From Spirodela intermedia (lineage: Eukaryota; Streptophyta; Magnoliopsida; Alismatales; Araceae), in assembly GCA_902729315.2 (NCBI GenBank), contig LR746265.1, forward strand, positions 6,578,892 to 6,642,891: 64,000 bases of DNA, given 5' to 3'. The translations under genes were made by a program, and so were the position numbers. Each line of letters opens with the position of its first letter. The stretch's first letter is position 1. Positions 20,054 through 32,600 of this stretch are shown piece by piece. The notes beneath the pieces are model-generated. The model saw nothing but the letters and a program-made list of their open reading frames with translations, was not told where the DNA came from and searched no databases.

Positions 20054-22152
20054 TCAAGAGGGAAGATGAGGGGTATCCTCCGAACCAAGGTCGTCTGAGA
20101 ACTTGAAAATCAGCCCATCGAGAACCATGGGAAGGAGAAATTTCCGAAAAAAGCAACCTGTTGAGATGGGTTCTAGTAGCGGGACTATTGTAATGGTACC
20201 ATTGCTTCTGTTGACCATTCCCATCACCGTCAAATGGCTCCCCTCTTTGACATACCTGTAGACATTACTCAAGATCCACATTAATACATGCCCAAAACTA
20301 CCAACCAGACGAAAGTTTCATTATGCCGTCCGATTGATTACCCCTCTTCCAGACGAAGAGCTCGCGGCTCTGCAGAGAGTTGCCTATCTCTGAGCCACCT
20401 CACCAGGGTCGACGACAAGCTCCTATTCTTACTTGTTGTGTTGATCAGAGTACTCTCCTTGATCAGGAAGGTTACTTTGGAATCGTGACCAGCTTTCACT
20501 GTCACTCTTATGCCTGATCTAATGTCTGTGAGATGGAAATCTGCAGTGAACCTCTGTTAAGAACAAAAGGATGAGAAGCAGAAAGAGCGATCCGGGCAGT
20601 TCATTCGTGAAGCTTCCAACATTGTAAGCAAATATCATCCGTCTTGTTTACTTATTTTTCATAAATCACTAGGTTTATTCATCCAAGATCAACAGTGTCA
20701 TCACACATGAATAGGCACAACCTGAGCACCAGACATGGTAGATGCATTGCTAATTAAAAAATACAAGGGAAATAAAAATAATAGCGGCATAAAAATCACA
20801 CGGGCAGCAGTTGAATGAGCTGAAAAAAAAGAGCATTTTTTTAGAAGCAAATGCCTAAGAAAATGATTCACCAGTTCCACCCCCCACATCACAACCCAAC
20901 TTAGTGGATATGCTAGATAATGTAGCCAAGCGTAGCGAATCATTTTCCCGAAGGGGAAAGGAGCTGACAGACCGTTTGCTTGTCCTACATCCACCAAAGA
21001 AACTGAAATGACCCAACAAAGAATGAGATCGAGGAGAAAGATCAAACGTTGACTTCAAGAGCCCAGAAGATCTTGGAACAAATCTTCCTCGGGCTGGTGG
21101 TTTCCGCAATGAATAAACTGGAAGAACCCCCTCTTAAACCCTAATCGACATTAGCTGACAGATGCAGAAAATCATAGCTTATGGAAGAACACCCGACCCA
21201 TGGAAGACACCTGTGACTCAAAACTAGGTCATCCCCCCTTCTAACCAGGCAGATGTGGGCTTGCCCAAACAAAGAAAATGGTGTGAATACAGAGCAAGAT
21301 CTCTCATTCCACCAAGACATATCAATGGACAGACCATGAAGTGGACTAGATGTAGTTCGAAGGGACACGAAGGGGAAACTATATCTGATAACCATGAGAT
21401 TCTCTGGGTATGAAGCACAGCAGGATTGAGACTGGAAGTGAACCTCGGAGTAGGTCAATCTCCAGCGAAAGAACCCGCTCCACAGTTCTTGGAGCCCGCA
21501 GCCTGCATACTCGTACAGAAGGGTCGATGTGTAGACACATCTGGGAGCCTTCTCGTAGGAAGACTCGAGAGCAATACTCCCGCAAGAGACGCGCTGCAAC
21601 AATCACCACATTTGAGGGAGAACCCGCCATTTAATCCGAGCTGATCTTCGTCTGCATTAGAGAGGTGGAGATTTCATTGACCTAGGAGGAGATGGGTCTC
21701 ACCCCAGAGAGCTTGACGAGGTCGCCGTCCTTGGCGGTGGGGAGGTCGGACCAGGGGAGCCGGTCGAGGAAGAGGAGGACGGCCCAGTCGTTGAGGGCAG
21801 CGCGGGCGTTCCAGGCGAAGAAGGAGACGACGAGAGCGGAGAGGGAGAGGACCAGGAGGAGGAGGACGGCGTTGTGGACGACGGCGAGGATGAAGGCGGA
21901 GACGGCGAGGCCGAGGAGGAGGGAGGGCACGGCCACGCAGAGGACGGCGCGGGGGACCGGTGAGACGCGCCAGCAGCAGCGCTGGCGGTCCGCCACCGCG
22001 CCGGAGAGGTCGTTCATGGCGCCACCCGCCGGATGGCACGGCTGCTTCTGCTTCTGCTGCTGCTGCTGCTGCTGCTGCCACTGCTGCCGCCGCGCGCGCG
22101 GGGGGGTCTTTAGTTCTCCTTTGGCCGCCTGCTCGGCGGCGAAGTCGGGCAT
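20054..22152 (-). CDS. At1g16860-like membrane protein
   Basis: Four minus-strand exons, 21703-22152, 21444-21593, 20342-20553 and 20054-20255, give 337 residues with matching phases. The N-terminus has a poly-Gln tract (about residues 26-33). Two adjacent transmembrane segments follow: VPRAVLCVAVPSLLLGLAVS (about 66-85, continuing to 92) and AVLLLLVLSLSALVVSFFAW (95-114). After LPTAKDGDLVKLSG come RVSCGSIALESSYEKAPRCV, YTSTLLYEY, RFTADFHLTDIRSGIRVTVK, LRLEEGYVKEGSHLTVMGMV and LLEPISTGC. This matches the plant family of At1g16860/At1g78880, once mislabelled 'ubiquitin-specific protease C19-related'. No protease motif is present and function is unknown. Open frame extends upstream of the chosen ATG, but MPDFAAEQ is the first plausible start near the GC-rich boundary. 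Confidence 0.88.
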
Positions 22153-22430
22153 GAAGATTTCAAAATAATCGCCTAGGCATGGTCGGAATATATTTTTTAA
22201 AAGACGACGAGTGTTTTTGGGATGCACGTGGGGGAGGAGGGAAAGGGGCTGAACTCGCTGCATGAATATAATAAATAAACGTATTTTAATTCTTCCGTTG
22301 ACGGATTTACGATTTTCTTTGTGTGTATTCAACATTGGAGGTGAGATATATTTAATGATAAGTTAATGTAATACATAAGAATAACACTTGTTCGTCTATT
22401 TTTTCAATAAATTTTTAAAGTAATCACGAG

Positions 22431-22466
22431 TAATAATAATAATAATAATAATGATAGTTTCTTCAC

Positions 22467-22501
<35 letters not shown>
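22431..22501. repeat. (TAA)n and (CT)16 microsatellites
   Basis: TAA repeats occupy 22431-22452 and a CT run occupies 22470-22501, in the upstream region of the At1g16860-like gene. Confidence 0.95.
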
Positions 22502-22506
<5 letters not shown>

Positions 22507-23948
22507 TTTTACGGAATCACTCCTACTAATTTAGGGTTTTGGATGTAGGGTTTAAGATGACAATATAATTAGTCATTTCCTTTGAGCCTCATTGTAGTCT
22601 AACACCTCTTTATCTCTCTCCTCTTCCCCACATTTCACGGTCATCAAACTTTGCCAGAAATAGGATATTCTTACTAGGATGAATCTCTACCTTGTACCCA
22701 GTAAGCAGGGTAAAGAACCATGATGACTGATTATTATTTATCGGGGGAAAAATCCTTTTTTTTATTTCATGAAAATCAACTTTCAGAAGACTAATGATGC
22801 TTATACCTCTTCCTTTCCAACTAAATATCATTCTTTGGAGAAATTTCATGGTGCAATTTCTAAACAGAGTAATAATGGACGAAGCAGCCGCCATCAGAAA
22901 TCCAAGTCAACGTGCTAAATGATCTTAACTTCCAAGGCTGATCGAATCCTCATTAGGTTAAACTGAAGAATCACCACCTGGAGTCCTCGTTCAATGGAGC
23001 AGAAAACTGAAAACATATCTGCCACTGCATCATCGATTGAGAAAAGTATCAAATACTCATGCTACAGCTATAAATCACTAGGTGAGGAAATATATATGCT
23101 CATTCTCTGGTATGTGCAGATGCTGGAAATAGATGGGAAACCTAGATCCTATTCCAAAAGGGCTATAGAACAGACTACAGCAGCACTAGAGCACTGAGAA
23201 GCTGCTTTCTGCTCATGTTCAGCTCGCACAGACTCGACATGAACCCACAGAACCCACTGTGGAAGATCATCTGGAGGAACCACTGCGGAAGATCTAGATC
23301 CATGGGTTTGACAAGAACACGATGGGATGGAGAAAAAAATTCTAATATTTGATAAATTAATATCTGCTCATTTTAAAGTAAAATTGAGCCAAGAAAAATA
23401 CAGTCAAAGGCATTTCTTTGCCTTTTATGGCAGATATACCTTCGGAGGATGGGAGAGTTGAGTGCTTTTGCCTCTGGTACAGTACTTGATCATGCTAGAC
23501 AAAAAGAAACTGGATTCCCAGGAGCACAGGGCTCCACTTGTTCAGGGGGAGCGTTCTGCGCCACTCGATCAAGCAGAGATAGGTCTGCATCGCAAAAGGC
23601 ACCCACATAAAACAAGTAGAGCAGCTGGGTCAGCTTGACCAGAGCAATAATCCCATCCACCAAGATGAACAGAGAGGCCCAGTGGAGATCAGAAAATAAG
23701 CCACGCACAAGAACAGGTCTGGTTGAAAAAATATGGAATAAATTAATCAAACTCAATCAAACCACGTTGTCCAGGAAGAACATGAACAGCAAATTCGATA
23801 GTCTTTTGCCCCAAACTGCTCCCACATCGAATCACTGGATGAAGGAGGAAACCTCATGAAGAGATCACTGCGAGATTTTTGCTTACTGAGCGATCAATCT
23901 TCTTCGATTACATTTCTCCTCTCGCATCTGCCCATCTCTCTTCTTCCG
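22502..23948. other. Spacer, no recognised gene
   Basis: The region is AT-rich, with short ORFs lacking family resemblance. A short internal repeat (ACCCACTGTGGAAGATC / ACCACTGCGGAAGATC) lies near 23249-23292. The right end is the 3' flank of the S40 gene. Confidence 0.5.
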
Positions 23949-24773
23949 CTACTCAAGGAACCCCGTCTTCTGAAACACGGCATTCCGCACCCGCCTCAAG
24001 TCTCTGCCCTTCAGTGTCCGCCCGACGCCCTCGAACACCGAGAACGTCGTCGAATGTGATCTCGCGACGATCAGGTGGGGGGGCACCATCTCTCCTTTAT
24101 CCTTGTCCTCCCACGCCCGATCCTTGTCCCAATCGTCTTCCTCATTCGGGGCCCTCTCCCCCAATGGCCGCAGACCTTTCCTGGGCCACGCCGGCACGTT
24201 CATCGGAGCCGACTGCCCGAACAGGTTCCCCTGTCCCGACGAGTAACCGTCAGATCCCGCCTCAGGCTTCAGCGCAGGGATCGGCGGCACAGTACGCACA
24301 GCGATGGTAGCAGACGCCGACGGGTCGAACGACGGCTTCCGCTGCTGCACAAGCAGCCCCGGCTCCTCTACCAGCGCCGCCGAGAGCCCGAACCTCTCCG
24401 GCGTGAAGTGGTGCCCGCTCCGGCGCCCGTGGCCGTCGCGGAAGTGGCGCTGAAGGACCTGGTTCCCCGATGGAGACAAGGAAGAGGCGGAGCGGCACGT
24501 CGACGCCGTGGAGAGCGGCGAGTTGGGACCGGCAGAGTCCACGGGGGAGTGAGACTCCGACTGATCCGAGAAGCAGGCCGGCGACCACACCACGTCGCTC
24601 TCCTCCAGCTCCAGGACCCGATCCTCCCCGCTCCCGCCGTCCTCGTGCCTCCCCAGGCCGGCGCCACCGTTGTGCCCTCCTGTGGTTGGAGATTCCTGCT
24701 GCTTCAGAACTCCCAGGAACCGCATCGACGAGAAACCATTCCTGTTTCGCAAGGAAGACGGCAACGACGCCAT
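23949..24773 (-). CDS. S40-type senescence regulator (DUF584)
   Basis: A single exon encodes 274 residues. The C-terminus carries the S40/DUF584 signature: GEMVPPHLIVARSHSTTFSV followed by FEGVGRTLKGRDLRRVRNAV and FQKTGFLE at the stop codon. The N-terminal half is low complexity with SPVDSAGPNSPLSTASTCRS and an acidic ELEESDVVWSP segment typical of the longer S40 proteins. Barley S40 and Arabidopsis AtS40 genes respond to senescence, ABA and salicylate, and AtS40-3 is nuclear; direct molecular function is unknown. DKDRAWEDKDKGE is a charged linker before the conserved tail. Antisense frames are shadows. Confidence 0.92.
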   Translation of the reverse strand: MASLPSSLRNRNGFSSMRFLGVLKQQESPTTGGHNGGAGLGRHEDGGSGEDRVLELEESDVVWSPACFSDQSESHSPVDSAGPNSPLSTASTCRSASSLSPSGNQVLQRHFRDGHGRRSGHHFTPERFGLSAALVEEPGLLVQQRKPSFDPSASATIAVRTVPPIPALKPEAGSDGYSSGQGNLFGQSAPMNVPAWPRKGLRPLGERAPNEEDDWDKDRAWEDKDKGEMVPPHLIVARSHSTTFSVFEGVGRTLKGRDLRRVRNAVFQKTGFLE

Positions 24774-26072
24774 TAGACTTCCCAGCCTCCGATCGATCGA
24801 CCGATCAAGCGAGGAACTCGATCGATCGACCGTGCAAGAGAACGAGAGAGAGAGAGAGAATCTGCTGGTTCTCGTTATGGAGCGTGTGGGAGGAGTGGAG
24901 CGGAGCGTGTGGGGAGTGATAAAATAATATAAAATAAATAATGCAAGGGGCTAGGTGGGGACTACCTAGTCAGTTATTTTGGGAGGGGTTACCGAGGCTG
25001 GCACTTAACAGCGGGTCCATTCCTCCACATGTCGCCCCCTCATTGGCCAACACATATCAGTGACGTCATCCTAACCGATTCTCTAGTCACAAGAGACCGA
25101 GTCCCGGTGACCCCGGGCCCACGGTGGGCCTGCAAACAAAAAAAGTATATATATAATTAGGGGAAATTATCGTACATCATTGAAATCATGTAATGAGGAC
25201 AAGAAAGTAACGAAAATGACGGCTTTTCTGGTCGGAATAAATTGTACACGCAAAATTACCCAATTAATGTATTTAATAAATGGTGGCCGAATATATTCTC
25301 CTCTCAGTCGGGCCCTTTTTGGCCTTCCAGAGAGTACCTTTTTTATTTTATTATTTTATATATTTATTTGGAAAGACGAATGTGTTGGTGGGCATCAAGG
25401 GATGGGAGAGCCGAGACAAATGGAGATTGGGCCCACCGCCGCCTTCCCCAATCGGCGGCGCCCGTCTGCCATCCCCGGAAGAACAGACGGCTCCGTCGGG
25501 GGGGGGGGCGGTGGGCCCTCGGATTACGCGAAGCGGACGAAGCTCTCTCTCTCTCCTCTCTATTTCTCTCTCTATCTCTCCCTTTCTCTATTTATGTCTC
25601 TCTCTTTCTCTTTCTCTATTTCTCTCTCTCTCTCTCTCTTTCTCTATTTCTCTATTTCTCTCTATATCTCTCACTTTTTCTATTTCTCTCTCTCTCTCTC
25701 TCTCTCTCTCGATTTCTCCCTCTTTCTCTCTCGTTCTCTATTTCTCTCTCTCCTCTCTCTGCTCCATTTTGGGGTCACCCGTCAAGATGATTGGAGGAGT
25801 TGACGGAATAGAAGTAGAGGTGGGGATCGAAGATCTTTGACATCCCTTCTGACCACTCAGATTGGCGCCGCCGGCGCCGGCGTACTTCTACGCTGATCGA
25901 GAGAGAGAGAGAGAGAGAGAGAACGGTCCTGTCAGAGCACTTAATTCTTCAACATATTACGGAAAATCTGAGAGAAATCACATCCATACAAACATCATAT
26001 TATTATTATTTTAATTATTTTTGGAAGGGAGAAAAGACTCGCCGACAGACAGAGAGAGAGAGAGAGTCTCTT
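24774..26072. other. Upstream region of S40 with pyrimidine-rich tracts
   Basis: The left part is the S40 promoter and leader, with GA-rich words at 24846-24860. Next comes a GC-rich stretch to 25530, the long CT tract, a GA run at 25899-25922, and the 3' flank of AP-1 sigma with another GA run near 26050-26066. The Leu-Ser-rich ORFs here are translations of the CT tract. Confidence 0.55.
25540..25768. repeat. Long polypyrimidine (CT-rich) tract
   Basis: Over about 230 bp the plus strand is almost entirely C and T, built from CT runs interrupted by TTT and occasional A or G (CTCTATTTCTCTC repeats). It is an expanded, decaying microsatellite. Confidence 0.95.
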
Positions 26073-28417
26073 CTACTTGGTGGCCTGAGCGATGATGTTG
26101 CTCAGAGAAGACGCCTCCTCTTTCGCCGTCTCCACCAGCTTATCCTGCAAGATTATACAGACAGACAGCACCGGCGTCGATTACAGGCTCACAGGGAAGG
26201 AGGGATTCAGCTCCAAACTGATGGAGCAGGATAAGAACAACATCCAGAAGATCATGCGAGGTATGTTAACACCGACACACCATGACCGATTTCGTGGAGG
26301 ATTCATTCCCCGTGGAACAACCCAGCAAACCCCCAGAGACAAGGCGGAAAATTGGCTCGTATAAATAAAATAAAATAAATAAAATAAAATAAATCAAATT
26401 AAATAAAATACGGACCTGGGCTGCGATGAGCCGCGAAACGATTCTCTTGCTTGGTTCTTGCAGTTCTCCGGCGATCAGTATCTCATCCAGTATAAAGTAG
26501 GCCTGAGATTCGGTGGTCAACGGGAGCAGGAAAATAAATAAATAAATAAGATATAATATGGCAGGTTGACTTGAACTCACCTTGTGAAAATTGAAGATCA
26601 AATCCAGCTCACAAACCTGAAATTGGGGAGATTAATATTATTTTCCAGGAGTCAACGCCAAGATTAGGACGATACATAGAGAGCTGGGGATCCATGGAAC
26701 TCAAGAGATGGGGAGCCTCTCACGCTTCCAAAGTAACGGTCCAGAATCTCGACGAAGTGGTGAATGATCTCGAGGGTTTCGAGCTCATTGTCATCTGGGT
26801 CAACGCACATGCAGAAGTAAAGGCTGGCGTATCTGAAATTCAGATTTTTTTGTCAAACTGGGCATTTTCTTTAAAAAAAACATTGACCCACTAGATTATA
26901 TCATCAAGATGATCAACTTTATATGCCCATGTATATATATATATATATCTCATAAATTAGGAGCATTATATTACCTCTTATAGACTACTTTAAAGCCCTT
27001 CCATTCAACAAAATTGCAGAGCTTTGGGCCCCTTGTGAGAATGAGACTACTAAGCTCTCGGATCACCTTCGAGAAGAAAACAATATATGAATATATTAAG
27101 GTTTTAAAACATATAAGAAATGATAAATATCACTATGATATCTGCGACGACTGCAGATAAACAGCCTACATTTTCCACACTAAAAAATAGCAAAATCAGG
27201 AAATGACCAAGCAATATATTTCATCAGCAAGGGAAAGAAGAACCAGTTCGAGAAAAACCAAGGATTAAGACCCAACCACCTACCTTGGATCTCTCCTTCT
27301 GCGAATAAGTTGAGTACCATTTCGTCAATCTGACTTTACCTTGCCGGCTGATGAGCAGCACAAAATGAATCTGAAGCAGAGAGTTCAACAGTAATTATTC
27401 AATGTGACCAAAAAGGAAAAAAAATAAAATCTTAGACGAACAGAGACTAAATGCTTTGCGGTAAATTCATCCAGATTCATATACATAGAAATGGTACCCT
27501 TTTCATCATATAGAAAAAAAAGAAGCCCTTTTAATGTTTTCCATGAACCAATAGATTTCTTACCAGTCAACACTAAAAGTATTTATAATTAAAAAAAATA
27601 ACGTATCTGTCATATGTATGAAGAGGCTAGAGCTACCCAGCACACGACTCAGGGACCTTCTGATCTGAAGAGCTGGAATTACCCATTTCTATGCCGAGCA
27701 TCAAACGAAGGTCTGTCGACTGTTATCTCATTTCATGATCTTCATGTCCATCCTATTTATGGAAGCAGAGGAGAGAACCAGTCCCAAAAAAATAGGAGTA
27801 TTTTGACACAGTATAAGATTAGTCTCCACGAGGGCACTGCTGTATTCTCTAAATAAACACTGAGAGTCAACTAGGGTCAGCCCAATTGAGGAATATGAGG
27901 AGAATGAAGATGGATATGCGATGAACTGGGTTTCCTCTCATGGCCTCGTCGCCTGAAGGAGGGAGGAGTTATCCCACGCCTAGTGAGGAGTGAGAAGATG
28001 AAGAGGAAGTCCAAGAATTATCCTACGCAGACAAGGAGTAGAACTTGTCTATATTACTAGTTCTTTCTACAGGGGAAGACAAGGGATGGAGATGGTGGTG
28101 CAAGAAACTGTGCTTCATTTCACGAGTTCTATTGTTTTCGCTTTGACAATCTCGATTCCTCTTCCTGTACTGGACGGGATCAGCCTCGTTGACCATTTTT
28201 TTTAATCGAAGTTGATTCGCATATGATTATGATTCCCCTCCGTAAGATTGAGAATCACCAATCAAGAAACGAGCAAAGGCAAATCTGGAATTTATGGCCT
28301 TAGATTGTTCTAAACGCAGTGATAGAAACACAAAGGTCAACGATATCCTGGATTGAGAAAAATATGTAAACTTATCTAATTTATTAATGATCATCTAGAC
28401 ACGCAAATTATATGTAT

Positions 28418-28451
<34 letters not shown>

Positions 28452-28988
28452 GTGCTTTGATGACTCGTACATTTTTTTTCTTTATCATGGTAATCACCAG
28501 TTGGAGTAATTGTTTTCGCTACAAGAAAAACGTGGGAGATTGAGCATTCCATAAGTTCAGAAAGGTCAACGCAGAGTCTTCCGTGACTACGGATCAAAGC
28601 TCGGCTCGTCGTGGGTTCGCTCCCTATCTGATTAATACTCGCCGAGCAAAAGCTTGCGTTGAAAGAAGCATAAGCAGAAGACGTTAACGCAGAAACAGGA
28701 ACATAAATCTGACTACATCGCCATGGGATAAAGAATGGAATCCCTCCGGCGTCCAAAAGAGAGCAAGATTACTATAAAAAAAATAAATCCAGAGCCCCCG
28801 CAGCATATCTTGATGTGAATCATACGATGATTCTGGCTTCGAAAATAGTAAAAAGAGATTCAAGTGATGATGATGATTTGAACCGCATGCAGGAACAGAG
28901 GGAGAGAGGAATTTTGGGAGGGGGGTTGAAGAAGGAGAAGGAGATCACAGAAAGAAAGAGCCCGGATGAATTGGAGCCTGCTCACCAT
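26073..28988 (-). CDS. AP-1 complex subunit sigma (AP19)
   Basis: Coding exons are 28986-28988 (ATG only), 27284-27370, 26975-27066, 26724-26832, 26581-26616, 26416-26502 and 26073-26144, giving 161 residues, the usual length. The product is the small chain of the AP-1 clathrin adaptor, which sorts cargo at the trans-Golgi network and early endosome. Visible family sequence: [97 protein letters not shown] and [13 protein letters not shown] at the stop. Exons 2-7 are certain. The ATG exon is inferred: exon 2 begins ATTCATTTT directly after a splice acceptor, so Met must lie upstream, and ATG|GTGAGC at 28988 is the best donor-linked ATG. The first intron is 1.6 kb. Confidence 0.93.
28420..28448. 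repeat. T29 homopolymer in AP-1 sigma intron 1
   Basis: Twenty-nine consecutive T on the plus strand, i.e. poly-A in the sense of the surrounding gene. I saw no target-site duplication or SINE-type promoter boxes in the right order, so it is called only as a homopolymer. Confidence 0.95.
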
Positions 28989-29654
28989 CGTCAGCCAGAG
29001 GGAGAAGAGAGGGCGACAGCCGCTGGGAAGACCCACAAGCGGAGGTGGAGGTGGAGGCGGAGGCGGAGACCAGACCTGCAAGAATCGAAGCACACCTGCA
29101 GAGGCGGCGGGAGGAAGAAACGGCGGGGCTGTTTAGAATGTTCTCGTCCCAAACGATCAGTTGACCGTTGTCCAAATCTCAAGGGCAACTTGGGCCTCCT
29201 CCCGGAAAAAGACGCATCCATCCGACGCTCAGGATCGAAGGAGCGCTTCTTACTCTCTCTCTCTCTCTCTAGTTCTTTAAAACAAATACGAAGAATACAT
29301 TTTTTCCTCTTGGAAATGCATCCGGGTAACGCATTAAACAGAAGAACTAATTCCAACGGGTCAGAATTTCCATGAAAAACCCAATGTTTGAGTAACATGA
29401 AACATCGATCATCCGTGTGGCTCCGCCCATCCAAAGCAGCAAGCTTTGTTCTTGAGGAGGATGATATTCGGAAAAAAAAGAAAAAAAAAAGGAAAGAAAA
29501 AACTGATAGAACAGTTCATCAGAATCTTCATCCACTATGTGGGTTGACGATGAGCCTAATTAAACAGGCAGAATGAAACCTCGGGTCCTCTACGCCCCCG
29601 CTCACAGTGGGCGGAGGGAGCCTCCCTCTTCTTCATACAGCTAGAGAGAGAAGC
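28989..29654. other. Spacer between AP-1 sigma and the TBC gene
   Basis: The left part, to about 29200, is the GC-rich leader and promoter of AP-1 sigma. The rest is the 3' flank of the TBC gene. A short CT run lies at 29253-29271. No gene is seen. Confidence 0.55.
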
Positions 29655-32600
29655 TCAGACCTTGTCATGGAGGGCGACGACCAGGTCATGGGCATCGTCG
29701 AGCAGCTTCCACACATCAAGCTGGCCAGCCATGCTGTTGCACTCCCTGAGGATCTCGTCCATGCTGCTGTACCTCTCGATGATAAGCTTCCGCCGCTGCA
29801 AGACGCAGGCGGCGATGGCGTAAAGCAGCAGGTTGTCGGTCGGCGGCGCCCGCTGCCTGATCCTGTCCCATGCCGACTTCCCGCCGATACCAGCCCGGAT
29901 CGCCGCCTGGTCCGCCCACATCACCTCCCACAGGCACAGCGTCTGCTCGAAGCTGAGCTCCCTGCGGAAGAGCACCACCACCATGCGGTAGACGAAGAAG
30001 CAGTCCGCCGCCTCCAGCTTCTCCAGGTGCCGGTAGAATTGAGAGTCCCTGTACTTGATGATCTTCGACACAAGGTTCAGCTGCCGCCGGATGCCCACCT
30101 CGTCTAGCCGGAAGTTGTGCCGGGCCCTGCGCATGAAGCCGACGAAGCACCAGAACGCCTCGCAGTCCTCCTCCATCACCGCCACGATCGGCGATAGCAG
30201 GTCGCTCATCCCCTGGCAGTAGCCAATCTCCGGGTCGAAGACGGCGTACGCTTCCAGCACGGCCACCAGCCGGGCGGCGTGGAAGACCCTGCATGGCTCC
30301 AGGTGGTCGTAGTCCCTCAGCCCGACCGTCGCCGCCAGCCGCGCCGCCTCCTCGCCGGAGACGGTGGTCTGCGCCGACGAGTAAGGGATCCACTCCGCAT
30401 TGGCCCGCAGAGCATCCAGGCGAATTATGCGCTGCCATGTGGCGTAATCCTCCGAAGTCCGATGAGATTTTGACGGCTCGGCCTCTGCCTGGCGGTGATC
30501 GCCCTCCACGCTCATCTCTGTCGCCGACAGGACCGGCAGGCTCTCAGGTTCTTCTATGGAGGACTCGGAGTCGGAGGATTCAGAATTGGCCGCAGAGACG
30601 TCGACCTGGGTGAGGGCGCTCGTATCTTCTCCTCCTTCGGCCTCTTCCTCTTCATCTTCTTCCTCTTCTTCCTCCTCCTCCTGGAGACCCCAGTCAGAAA
30701 CAGGCCCCACTGGAAGATCTGGGCTCGCTTCCTCTGTAAGGGACTGTGAGATCTTCTGGGTGGAGCTCGTAGTTTCCGAGCTGATAGCAGCATCTGGGCC
30801 TGCATCTTCGTTGGAGAGCGACTGGCGGGCACTGAAGACCTCCGACGAGCTGGGAGAGCCCTGATCCACACTCAACTCAGGCACCTCCCCTTTGCCGGCG
30901 CCGCCACCGCCGCCAGCTGCAGCGAACTCCTCTCCAACGTCATCGTCGAGCTTCAGGAGCCGCCGGCATCTGCGCCTAAGCTTCTTATACTCTTTCCTGC
31001 ATTTTATTCAAGCCAAACCATGAGAATCGAGAGCTCAGGGAAGATGGTACAGAATGGGAGCCCTTAATACGACACCTCTTCTGAGATCTAACAGCTTCTC
31101 TCTCGGCTTCTGTACTGCTCAGGTCATAGCTGCAAAAGGAAAGGATCCCGGTCAACTCCAAACATTTCAGAGATGCAGAAGATATCTGCTCACCCACCAA
31201 CAATGATTCAAAAACAACGTTCATAACAGATTAGGAAGTATCATGCAGAGAAGAAAATATATGTTACAGAGCATCCAACCATGCTTTTAAAATATTAATA
31301 GTAATAATTATTATTACTATTATTATTATTATTATTAAATCTAAGCAGATTTACAGAAGTAAACCCATGAACTATCAGAAGATGAACCCACGCCGTGGAA
31401 TTGGAATGCAGCTGTTATGTATGGTACTCTTTGGTTAGAAAGAAAAAAAAAAGCTCAGAAGAGCAAGAACCGTCCTGAAGCTCGATCAAGAAATGATCGG
31501 CGGATCTCTGTCCAGAGAAATTCAGCAGCAGCGAAGAATTATAATAACCAATACTGCGTCATCATTTCTCACAGAACATCATTCACAAAGTGGCCCTCGT
31601 GAAGCATGAAACAATCAAAATCCATCATTTTTCATAAATAATCAGATTTTGATGTAGAAGGCCCGCAAATCTAACCCTGGTTCAACAAAGAGCTGGCGCG
31701 CCAATTCAACTTATGGGCCTTCGGACATGTAAGATCAAAAGGAAAATATTAGGACTTTAGGGATTTCGCGGACCAACAAAGGGGTTAGCAAGGATTTCTT
31801 GAGGCATGAGTTTTTTCCACTTTTCTTTTTTTTATTTGTAAAAATAATTATTTCAACCTTTGGGTTCATCATCTCTGGTCCCCAGGACCAGTGCATTGTG
31901 CCTTTCTTCTCTATTTGTTGACAAAAACTGAGCAGTGTAGCTCCAGATTGGCATTGACCAGCGCATGAATAACACTAAGTCTTTAACAACTTTATTCCGT
32001 CATATATAATGAAATTTCCAGCAAAGCCTGAAAATTTCCCAAATGGGCTCTAAAGATTAAGGTAGCAGCATCAACTGATACCTTTACCCAAAAAAAATGG
32101 CATGAAAAAGGAATCCCCCTTGGGGCTTGATGACCTAAATAAGCTCAAGAGCAATACCCCAGTGGAGAAGGCTTTCTCAGTTGAGACATCTGTGGTCAAC
32201 GATCACAAAATGGTCATCACTTTAGCACAAACATTCATATTTTTGGACTTTGACGGCAGCGAATTAAGTTACAGAGAAAAATGGAAACCCTAGTCATCTT
32301 TCCAAGAATTGGAAAAAAGGTGGAGATTCCCCTGCAGGCTAAAGCTTCAATCACCCTTCAGCACGTAAAATAAATCAATTGGTTTTATCACATACAGGAT
32401 GGAAAAGGACCACAGATTATCCCTTTTTTTCTCAACCAAAATCAAAACCGGGATGCATGTAACCCAGAAATTATTGCTTAATAGATTTCTTCCCACCCTT
32501 ATGCACCAAGTCTGACACTATCCGGATTAGCTAACGAGCATGTGATTACACAGTTCACCATAGCTGTTGGTGCTCTAGTTGTGCTATCACCTTCTGTCAT

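Noticed and set aside
23490-23756. 88-codon minus-strand ORF with hydrophobic stretch
   Set aside because: No conserved motif, and it sits in the 3' flank of S40 without its own promoter.
25180-25840. Three overlapping plus-strand ORFs of about 185-207 codons
   Set aside because: They consist mostly of Leu-Ser-Phe repeats from the CT tract and are open in all three frames, the mark of simple sequence rather than coding.
28420-28640. Possible SINE: T29 near a GGTTCGCTCC box B-like word
   Set aside because: The poly-A/T tail and the box are in the wrong relative orientation, box A is missing, and no target-site duplication was seen.
29716-30438. Minus-strand 240-codon ORF within the TBC exon
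   Set aside because: It is another frame of the TBC coding exon. The TBC frame carries the catalytic motifs.
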